5,300 nucleotides of DNA from NCBI GenBank assembly GCA_002293365.1, contig DBDD01000168.1, positions 1 through 5,300 on the forward strand, given 5' to 3'. Below the pieces are notes generated by a model. It made no database searches. It saw only the letters and a list, made by a program, of their open reading frames with translations, and was not told the DNA's origin. The translations under genes were made by a program, and so were the position numbers. The stretch is from Christensenella sp. UBA941 (lineage in GTDB: Bacteria; Bacillota; Clostridia; Christensenellales; UBA941). Below, one piece after another: positions 1-4,863 of the stretch (its first letter is position 1; each line of letters starts with the position of its first letter).

Positions 1-36
1 GAGAATAAAAACATTTTGTCGAAGTATATTGGATTA

Positions 37-65
37 TTAATTTCATGCTTATATTACCATATAAT
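37..65 (+). promoter_or_regulatory. Candidate promoter of the methyltransferase gene
   Basis: A perfect -10 hexamer TATAAT lies at 60-65. The hexamer 17 bp upstream, TTAATT at 37-42, matches the TTGACA consensus at only three positions, so the -35 is weak. The first 120 bases are much more AT-rich than the coding DNA, as expected of a promoter region. Transcription would start near 72, giving a leader of about 65 nt before the methyltransferase. The assignment rests mainly on the -10 box. Confidence 0.35.
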
Positions 66-73
66 TGCTAAAA

Positions 74-88
74 ATACAAGCCTTGTAT
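74..88. promoter_or_regulatory. Perfect 15-bp palindrome, candidate operator
   Basis: ATACAAG (74-80), one central base (C81) and CTTGTAT (82-88) form a perfect 7+7 inverted repeat. It begins 8 bp after the TATAAT box, over the expected transcription start, which is where a repressor site would block initiation. The arms are too short and AT-rich for a terminator and no T-run follows. Binding by a dimeric repressor is inferred from position and symmetry only; no regulator gene is in the window. Confidence 0.4.
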
Positions 89-127
89 ATGCCGGCGCGC
101 GGGTGTATTAAGTATATGAACAAACTG

Positions 128-133
128 AGGAGG
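128..133 (+). promoter_or_regulatory. Ribosome binding site AGGAGG of the methyltransferase
   Basis: A full AGGAGG lies only 3 nt before the ATG at 137, which is tight, but 9 nt before an in-frame TTG at 143, which is closer to ideal. The site therefore leaves the start open between ATG 137 and TTG 143. It argues against the later ATG at 158, which is 24 nt away. Confidence 0.75.
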
Positions 134-136
134 TAG

Positions 137-1060
137 ATGGACTTGGAACAAAAGAGCATGACCGCGCTTATCAGCGCCTTTGCGCGCTGGCATCACGCCG
201 AGCGTAACGGCGTCAAAATCTTTGACGATTTCTTCGCGGGCAAAATACTGTACGAAGACGAGAAACGGCAAATCGCCGAGATCATGAGCAAGGGCATAGC
301 CTTCTTCAATCCGGCGTTTTCGGGCTCGGAGGATGAAGCCCTCAGATGGCTCGTGGACAATCAATTGTCGCCTTCGCCGCTGGGGCGCGCTGCGTGGGCG
401 GAAACAACGTTGCGACAGGCGGTTTGCGACGGCGCGAAGCAATATGTCGTCGTCGCGGCGGGCTACGATACGTTCGCGTATCGCAGGCCCGCGTGGGCAA
501 AAGATCTGCGCGTTTTCGAGCTGGACAGCCCGTTTATGAGCGCTGATAAGCAGAAGCGGGTACGGGAGGCGATAGGCGATACGCCGCGCTATGCGACCTA
601 TGTGCCGATAGACTTGGCAAAGGAGCCGGTTTTGGAAAAGCTGCGCGCCTTAGAGGCGTTTGACGAAAACACGCCAACGTTTTTCAGCCTCCTGGGCATA
701 GCGTATTATCTCTCAAAAGAAAACTTCGGGGCGCTGATTCAGGGCATATCCACGATAGCGCGGCTTGGCGGCGCTGTCGCTTTCGATTATCCCGACGAGC
801 ATACCTATACGGAGCTTACTGGAGAAAGAGCGAAGAAACAGGCAATGATGGCGCGGGGCGCAGGGGAAGCCATGCTCGCGGGCTATTCCATGGGCGAAAT
901 GGAAGCGCTGCTCTGTGAATGCGGGTTCGAGGCAGCCGAACACTTGACGCCGGGCGAAATAACCGAGCGGTATTTCAGCGAATATAACAAAGCGCATCCA
1001 GAGCGCGCGATGGCGGCGTTTGATAATGTAAATTACTGTTTGGCGGCAATAAATCGCTGA
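137..1060 (+). CDS. Class I SAM-dependent methyltransferase, LCMT/TIGR00027-like
   Basis: A cytosolic methyltransferase of 307 residues expected to transfer a methyl group from S-adenosylmethionine; the acceptor is unknown. The SAM-binding motif I is VVVAAGYDTFAYR (residues 104-116), corresponding to the family's GAGxDTRAYR-type loop, with Ala in place of the first Gly. The acidic end of strand 2 is FELDSP (127-132), a post-motif aspartate lies in VPIDLAK (156-162), and FFSLLGIAYYLS (182-193) corresponds to the conserved segment before the YL pair. The family includes leucine carboxyl methyltransferases and bacterial natural-product O-methyltransferases. Length is normal and the frame is intact. 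The start could be ATG 137 or TTG 143; the latter gives an N-terminus MEQKS, which resembles clostridial relatives as I remember them. It stands alone on the plus strand, convergent with the Usp-like gene, with its own candidate promoter and operator. Family is fairly certain; substrate is not. Confidence 0.9.
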   Translation: MDLEQKSMTALISAFARWHHAERNGVKIFDDFFAGKILYEDEKRQIAEIMSKGIAFFNPAFSGSEDEALRWLVDNQLSPSPLGRAAWAETTLRQAVCDGAKQYVVVAAGYDTFAYRRPAWAKDLRVFELDSPFMSADKQKRVREAIGDTPRYATYVPIDLAKEPVLEKLRALEAFDENTPTFFSLLGIAYYLSKENFGALIQGISTIARLGGAVAFDYPDEHTYTELTGERAKKQAMMARGAGEAMLAGYSMGEMEALLCECGFEAAEHLTPGEITERYFSEYNKAHPERAMAAFDNVNYCLAAINR

Positions 1061-1075
1061 ATCGAGCGCCGTGAT

Positions 1076-1102
1076 GTAGGGGCGGCGTTTTGCCGCCCCT
1101 AC
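1076..1102. repeat. Short palindromic repeat element with GTAGGGGCGGC arms
   Basis: GTAGGGGCGGC (1076-1086) and its exact reverse complement (1092-1102) flank a 5-nt loop (GTTTT), giving an 11-bp GC-rich hairpin between two convergent genes. It starts 16 bp after the methyltransferase stop and ends 25 bp from the Usp-like stop. Neither strand has a T-run after the stem, so it is not a canonical intrinsic terminator, although it could still slow polymerase from either side. With T1075 its left end reads TGTAGGGGCG, identical to the ends of the larger element at 3134-3210, so I class it as a member of the same repeat family. Confidence 0.7.
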
Positions 1103-1126
1103 TATTAATTCACAGTTAACTAGGTT

Positions 1127-1573
1127 TTACGCTATCGATCGGATTATCATGCTATACGGCGTAGACTGCGCCAGATAAAACTCGCCCGCTTCGCTGACGA
1201 CGGTAAGCGGTATTTTGGGAAAAGCGCTGAGCAAGCCTTCGATAAACGGGCTGCCGTCGAGCGAGGAAGGCACGCCTGTAACGATATGCGCGACGTTATT
1301 GCTAAGAATATAGTTTTGAACCGATTTCAATGCTTCTTGGTGGTAATATACGGTCATTTCGGCGTTGTATTGCGAGGATACTTTATATAGGTGCTCTATG
1401 CCGAGCCCGGCGTTATCGCCGAATGAGGCGTTTGTTTCGACGTTGATGACTTTCAAATCCAGCGAAAAGCTATCCGCTATAAGACGGCCGGAGCGAATCA
1501 GACGGTCGCATTTAATTTGATCGGTAACGCAAGCAAGGACGATGGGCTTGCCATCTTCTTGTTCTATTTTCAT
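1127..1573 (-). CDS. UspA-fold (universal stress/KdpD-like) small protein
   Basis: A predicted soluble protein of 148 residues with the alternating strand and helix pattern of a single UspA domain. The N-terminal strand IVLACV (11-16), followed by a polar loop and CDRLIRSGRLIADSF (22-36), resembles the Usp-like domain of KdpD and stand-alone clostridial Usp proteins, where a short strand is followed by xRLIRxGxxLA. Later strands are LKVINVE (40-46), HIVTG (96-100) and PLTVVSE (122-128). The nucleotide-binding signature G-2x-G-9x-G(S/T) of ATP-binding Usps is not evident; the matching loop reads TGVPSSLDGSPF (99-110). The start is ATG 1573, preceded at 5 nt by AAAGGAG; the ATG eight codons upstream (1597) lacks such a site. 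It is transcribed toward the methyltransferase and separated from ddl by a toxin remnant, so probably monocistronic. A regulatory or ligand-binding role is inference. Confidence 0.75.
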   Translation of the reverse strand: MKIEQEDGKPIVLACVTDQIKCDRLIRSGRLIADSFSLDLKVINVETNASFGDNAGLGIEHLYKVSSQYNAEMTVYYHQEALKSVQNYILSNNVAHIVTGVPSSLDGSPFIEGLLSAFPKIPLTVVSEAGEFYLAQSTPYSMIIRSIA

Positions 1574-1578
1574 TGAAA

Positions 1579-1585
1579 CTCCTTT
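1579..1585 (-). promoter_or_regulatory. Ribosome binding site that fixes the Usp-like start
   Basis: On the minus strand AAAGGAG ends 5 nt before ATG at 1573-1571. It lies inside the longer open frame that begins at 1597, so it supports the internal ATG and a 148-residue product. Confidence 0.8.
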
Positions 1586-1638
1586 TCTGAAACGCATTGT
1601 TCCGCTTTGCTATTCTGACATGCCAAGTATACCCTTAG

Positions 1639-1667
1639 ATTATGACGCAATTATGGCGCGTTTGAAA
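1639..1667 (-). promoter_or_regulatory. Weak candidate promoter of the Usp-like gene
   Basis: On the minus strand, CATAAT (1644-1639) matches the -10 consensus at five of six positions. It sits 17 bp after TTTCAA (1667-1662), which matches the -35 at three of six. Initiation near 1631 would give a leader of roughly 58 nt. A rival -10, TATACT (1631-1626), has no good -35. The evidence is consensus matching only. Confidence 0.25.
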
Positions 1668-1787
1668 ACAACGCTGAAGCTGGTGTAACAAAAAAGGCCG
1701 AAATATGTAACATTTTCGAGAACGTGAATTGGAGGTCCTGCTCTGCCCTCTCAGCTCGGATATAATTAAAAATGGAGATGATGGTAA

Positions 1788-1911
1788 TTGAACGAGCTGC
1801 TCGAAAGAGAATTTATTCGTACGAAGGTGTTTGATCGAAGCTGGAAAGAAATCGGGTGTGACGACAACGACCTAATTGGAGGGGAAATCTTGCGGCAGTT
1901 GAATTGTTCGC
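1788..1911 (+). pseudogene. N-terminal remnant of a RelE/HigB-like toxin
   Basis: From a TTG start at 1788 the frame reads REFIRTKVFDRSWKEIG (residues 7-23) and then DDNDL (25-29). This is the opening pattern I know from the small RelE-superfamily mRNA interferase toxins, which begin near xREFIxTxxFxxxWxxLGLxDDDL and run to about 100-115 residues. After residue 29 the similarity fades: the expected NPxAGxxIxGTGGxRKxR core, and the C-terminal catalytic part, are absent in all three plus-strand frames. The frame stays open to 1970 only by running antisense through the last codons of ddl, where it carries no family signal. A GGAG lies 10 nt before the TTG and a TATAAT at 1761-1766, so old expression signals may persist. 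No antitoxin gene follows. I infer a decayed toxin-antitoxin locus truncated at the ddl 3' boundary. An unrelated short peptide gene is the alternative. Confidence 0.5.
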
Positions 1912-3087
1912 TCATCGGTGTTTCGCGCCGCCCTTTTGCCCCGCAATGGCCGCCTTGCTCAACACCATAGAATCATACGCGAAGCTCGAACGGCCTTTAT
2001 CTTCGTGCGCGATTATCGCGTATTCAACGAGCCTGTCGATGAGCGAAGGAAAAGCGAGGCCCGCCGGCTCGAATAGATAGAATGCGAAAGAGCCCGGGAT
2101 GGTGTTGATCTCGTTTACGAATAGCTTGCCTTCGGCGGGGTCAAAAAGGTAATCCACGCGCACGACGCCCTTGCAATCGAGCTCCTTGAAGATAAGGCGC
2201 GTCGTGGATTGGATTTGTTCTTTCAGCTCGGCGGGAATTTTCGCCGGAAGCTCGCGTTCGAGCGATTTCATGCCGGAATCCTTTGCGCCGCGCATGTATT
2301 TTTCGTCGAAGCTAAGAAACTCTTGCCAGCTGACCGGGCGCTCGACCTCGGAGGCGAGCGCTTCTTCGCCGTAGCCGAGGCAGGCGCAGTTGTATTCGAG
2401 CGCGTTATCGACGCCCTTTTCGACGAGAATGCGCCGGTCGTACTTCGCGGCGACCTCGACCGCCGCAAAGAGCGATTCACGGCTGTTGGCGCGGCCAATG
2501 CCGATGCTAGAGCCGAGGTTTGCGGGCTTGACGAAGACGGGATAGCCTAGCTCTGCTTCGACGCGCTCTGCAAGCGCGGCGCTATCGCGCTCCCACTCGG
2601 AGCGCAGAAAGTGTAAATCGGGCAATAGAGGCGCATTTGCGGCGCGAAAAGCCGCTTTCATCATGATCTTATCCATGCCGACGGAACTGCCTAATACGGA
2701 CGCGCTCGTGTAGGGGATATCCGCTAGCTCCAAGAGCCCTTGCACCGTTCCGTCCTCGCCGTGCATGCCGTGCATCGCGATTACGGCGGCGTCGAGCGGA
2801 ACGCTCTTTTGCGCCTTAAACAAGCCGCCTCCTACTGACAGCCCTACGCCCGGAACGGGGGGAATGTGCGCGGGATAAACGTCCTTGCGCTTCGGATCGA
2901 AGCTTTTATATATTTTGATATCGCCAAGACCTTCTCCGGTATACCAAACGCCCTCGCGCGAAATATAGACGGGATGGATGTCGTATTTTGCCTTGTCGGC
3001 GTTGTCCATTAGCTGGTGCGCGGTGATGACGGAGATATCGTGCTCTGCCGTCCTGCCGCCGAAAATAACGGCCAGGGATTTTTTCAT
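1912..3087 (-). CDS. ddl: D-alanine--D-alanine ligase
   Basis: A cytosolic ATP-grasp enzyme of 391 residues that joins two D-alanines for the end of the peptidoglycan stem peptide. Visible motifs in order: FGGRTAEHDIS (9-19, E15 at the first D-Ala site), MHGMHGEDG (105-113), GSSVGMDK (133-140), FVKPANLGSSIGIG (185-198, ATP-binding lysine and serine loop), E223 and E231 in the nucleotide site, EKY (262-264, lysine-tyrosine of the omega loop), RVDY (310-313) and NEINTIPG (325-332) with metal ligands. The Lys-Tyr pair favours D-Ala over D-lactate, because VanA-type ligases carry a histidine there. The acceptor loop after NTIPG reads SFAFYLFEP rather than the usual Thr/Ser-containing run, a variant I associate with clostridial Ddl proteins. 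The start is ATG 3087 with AGAGAGG 5 nt upstream. It lies 150 bp after the MurF-like gene on the same strand, supplying the dipeptide that MurF uses. Confidence 0.95.
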   Translation of the reverse strand: MKKSLAVIFGGRTAEHDISVITAHQLMDNADKAKYDIHPVYISREGVWYTGEGLGDIKIYKSFDPKRKDVYPAHIPPVPGVGLSVGGGLFKAQKSVPLDAAVIAMHGMHGEDGTVQGLLELADIPYTSASVLGSSVGMDKIMMKAAFRAANAPLLPDLHFLRSEWERDSAALAERVEAELGYPVFVKPANLGSSIGIGRANSRESLFAAVEVAAKYDRRILVEKGVDNALEYNCACLGYGEEALASEVERPVSWQEFLSFDEKYMRGAKDSGMKSLERELPAKIPAELKEQIQSTTRLIFKELDCKGVVRVDYLFDPAEGKLFVNEINTIPGSFAFYLFEPAGLAFPSLIDRLVEYAIIAHEDKGRSSFAYDSMVLSKAAIAGQKGGAKHR

Positions 3088-3097
3088 TGGAACCTCT

Positions 3098-3112
3098 CTA
3101 TTCTAAGTATAC
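3098..3112 (-). promoter_or_regulatory. GTATACTTAGAATAG block upstream of ddl
   Basis: On the minus strand GTATACTT (3112-3105) runs directly into AGAATAG (3104-3098), abutting the ddl ribosome binding site. TATACT inside it matches a -10 hexamer at five of six positions, but no good -35 stands at 16-18 bp. Both words recur upstream of the Usp-like gene (1632-1625 and 1616-1610), separated there by 8 nt. It may be a secondary ddl promoter or a shared site; support is weak. Confidence 0.25.
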
Positions 3113-3133
3113 GAAGATCAATTGACCCCAAGC

Positions 3134-3210
3134 TGTAGGGGCGCGCATCGCGCGTCCGTGGAATCAAGATGTCGTACGGTCTGCGCGGACGCGCAATGCG
3201 CGCCCCTACA
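3134..3210. repeat. 77-bp palindromic repeat element (TGTAGGGGCG ends)
   Basis: Two 25-bp arms, 3134-3158 and 3186-3210, are reverse complements with a single mismatch (C3149 against A3195) and enclose a 27-nt loop. The ends are TGTAGGGGCG and CGCCCCTACA, the same as the left end of the hairpin at 1076-1102. The element fills half of the murF-ddl gap. No T-run follows either arm and I see no flanking target duplication, so it resembles a REP/MITE-like dispersed element more than a terminator. Repeats with TGTAGGGGCG ends are, from memory, common in intergenic DNA of Clostridia and some other phyla. Transcribed from the murF side it would fold into a very stable hairpin and could affect readthrough into ddl. 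Confidence 0.85.
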
Positions 3211-3237
3211 AGATTAGAATGATTAATCATCGCATAT

Positions 3238-4863
3238 CTAATAATTCGCCGGCAAATCGTTTTCAAACAAAACGACGTCGCCTTGCTTAGTCATCGTGGA
3301 GAGCGTTTCCGTCGCCGCCGCAAGGTTTGCGACGATATGTACGTGCTCCGGATCGAAGCCTTCAGCGTCTAGCCCGGCCTTTATCGCGCTCGTTTGCTTT
3401 TCGCCCACAAGTATAACTTCGTCCGCGACGCATGCGAGGCGTTTGCCGAATTCTTCGTTGTGAAGATCCTGCTCCGCGCCGAGTTCGACCATACCCGGCG
3501 TGACGACTATTTTGCGCCCCGGAAATTCCGAAAGCACTTCGAGCGCAGCCTTTGTTCCTTCGGGATTCGCGTTAAACGCGTCGTCAATAACAGTTACCGC
3601 GCCGGGGATTAGCTGGAGCCTATGCTCGACGGGTTCGAGCTTCGCGACGCCCGCTGCGATTTCGTCGATAGTCAAGCCAAGATACAGCGCGACAGCCGCC
3701 GCGCCCGCGATATTTAAAACGTTGTGCCGGCCCAAAAGCTTTGTTTTCACCACGCGCTCGGCGTCTTCGCAGCATAGCGTAAATTCGACGCCCTCCGGGC
3801 CGGTTTGGATATCCTTTGCGCGCACATACAGTTCTTTCGCGGAGTCGATACCGTAGCGGAATTTATGCGCCGTTACGGCCGAATCGAAGAGCGAATCGAC
3901 CGTTTCGTTGTCGGCGTTGAAGAACGCGGCGCCCCTATCCGCGGGCAGAGCTTCGATCAGCTCGAATTTGGTTTTCGCTACGTTGGCAATATTGCCGAAG
4001 GTTTCAAGGTGCTGAGGGCCGATAGCGGTCAAAATGCCGATATCCGGATGCACCAGCTCGCAAAGTTCCTCGATTTCGCCGATGCGGCGCGCGCCCATTT
4101 CCGCAATCAACGCCTCATGCTCGTCTTCGAGCTGTTCCCGGACGACGCGCGTAATACCCATAGGCGTATTATAGCTTGACGGCGGAACGAGAACATTGTA
4201 CTTTTCGCCAAGCAGCGTTCCAAGGATGAACTTCGCGCTCGTTTTGCCGTAGGAACCCGTTATGCCTATTCTTATGAGATCCTTGCGCTCGTTAAGAATC
4301 TCTTTTGCTTCGTTTAAGTAGCGCTTTTTGACGGAATTTTCCGCGGGAACCATAATCAAGTGCGCCAATAGAACGACGAGCGGCAGCAGCAGCGCGCCGA
4401 GGAACGTCAGCGCGATATTGCCCAAGTATTCCCACGACATCATGAGCGACGGGCGCAAAAAGACCGGCAGGAATACAGCAGCGAGAGATAGCGCGAACAC
4501 CGCTCCAAAAAGCCGCTTGACGCGAGCCGTTATGTTAAAAGCTTTATTTCGCCCCGAAAGGAACTGGCTGTATAAAAGCGCGCAGGAAACGAACCTCGCC
4601 GCTATTGAAATCAAGTCGAAGAGGGGTTGGTTTTGTACGAAAAACGCAAAGAAGCCTATGGCTGTGATGGCGAGACCGATCAATGTAATCGCCGCAAACG
4701 ATATCCACGTATTAACGCCGCGTTTAAAGAGCCAGTTTAGGTAGCCCCTCGCCTGATAGCCTTCGAGTTGAAGCATATGCAGCAGCCGGTTGGCGGCAAG
4801 GGTTAATGTTACGGCGGAGAGAATCATCATAGCGTAATTCAGGATAGGTAAAAAATCTAACAC
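3238..4863 (-). CDS. murF: Membrane-anchored MurF-like Mur ligase
   Basis: An ATP-dependent amide ligase of 541 residues, probably adding D-Ala-D-Ala to UDP-MurNAc-tripeptide. Residues 1-175 are not the usual MurF substrate domain: they hold about five hydrophobic segments (near 5-24, 53-76, 84-102, 116-137, 147-172), placing the enzyme at the inner membrane face. The Mur ligase core follows: P-loop GITGSYGKTSAK (200-211), EMGARRIGEIEEL (255-267), ILTAIGPQHLETFG (277-290), the lysine region VAKTKFE (295-301), EHRLQL (413-418) and DDAFNANPEG (427-436), the last typical of MurF. The C-terminus GDVVLFENDLPANY lacks the KGSR motif common near the end of ordinary MurF. It starts with GTG, has GGAGG 7 nt upstream, and overlaps the preceding hydrolase gene by 7 nt, so translation is likely coupled. 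ddl follows. A Mur ligase with another amino-acid substrate is the alternative. Confidence 0.85.
   Translation of the reverse strand: MLDFLPILNYAMMILSAVTLTLAANRLLHMLQLEGYQARGYLNWLFKRGVNTWISFAAITLIGLAITAIGFFAFFVQNQPLFDLISIAARFVSCALLYSQFLSGRNKAFNITARVKRLFGAVFALSLAAVFLPVFLRPSLMMSWEYLGNIALTFLGALLLPLVVLLAHLIMVPAENSVKKRYLNEAKEILNERKDLIRIGITGSYGKTSAKFILGTLLGEKYNVLVPPSSYNTPMGITRVVREQLEDEHEALIAEMGARRIGEIEELCELVHPDIGILTAIGPQHLETFGNIANVAKTKFELIEALPADRGAAFFNADNETVDSLFDSAVTAHKFRYGIDSAKELYVRAKDIQTGPEGVEFTLCCEDAERVVKTKLLGRHNVLNIAGAAAVALYLGLTIDEIAAGVAKLEPVEHRLQLIPGAVTVIDDAFNANPEGTKAALEVLSEFPGRKIVVTPGMVELGAEQDLHNEEFGKRLACVADEVILVGEKQTSAIKAGLDAEGFDPEHVHIVANLAAATETLSTMTKQGDVVLFENDLPANY

Noticed and set aside
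1076..1102. Bidirectional intrinsic terminator between the convergent genes.
   Set aside because: The stem is strong, but neither strand has a T-run after it, and its end sequence matches the larger repeat at 3134-3210. A weak termination effect is not excluded.
1574..1597. Upstream ATG at 1597 as the start of the Usp-like gene.
   Set aside because: The ribosome binding site AAAGGAG lies downstream of it, 5 nt before the ATG at 1573, and the extra eight residues are not part of the fold.
1684..1712. Direct repeat TGTAACA at 1684-1690 and 1706-1712, 22 bp apart.
   Set aside because: Two 7-mers at two helical turns could be a regulator site, but the region is A/T-rich and no promoter is placed around them, so chance is likely.
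2209..2550. Plus-strand open frames antisense to ddl and murF, such as 2209-2550, 3805-4179 and 4328-4744.
   Set aside because: They lie wholly inside well-supported minus-strand genes, have no recognisable domains, and are shadows of GC-rich coding frames.
1912..3087. Vancomycin-resistance-type D-Ala-D-Lac ligase.
   Set aside because: The omega loop has EKY, the Lys-Tyr pair of D-Ala-D-Ala enzymes, and no vanH, vanX or vanS/R-type gene is beside it.
3084..3266. A 60-codon minus-strand open frame between murF and ddl, with text such as GARIARPRRPYD and RDARPYS.
   Set aside because: It is the translation of both arms of the 3134-3210 palindrome and its flanks, overlapping the ends of both neighbours. 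Such peptides are a recurring artefact of this repeat type.
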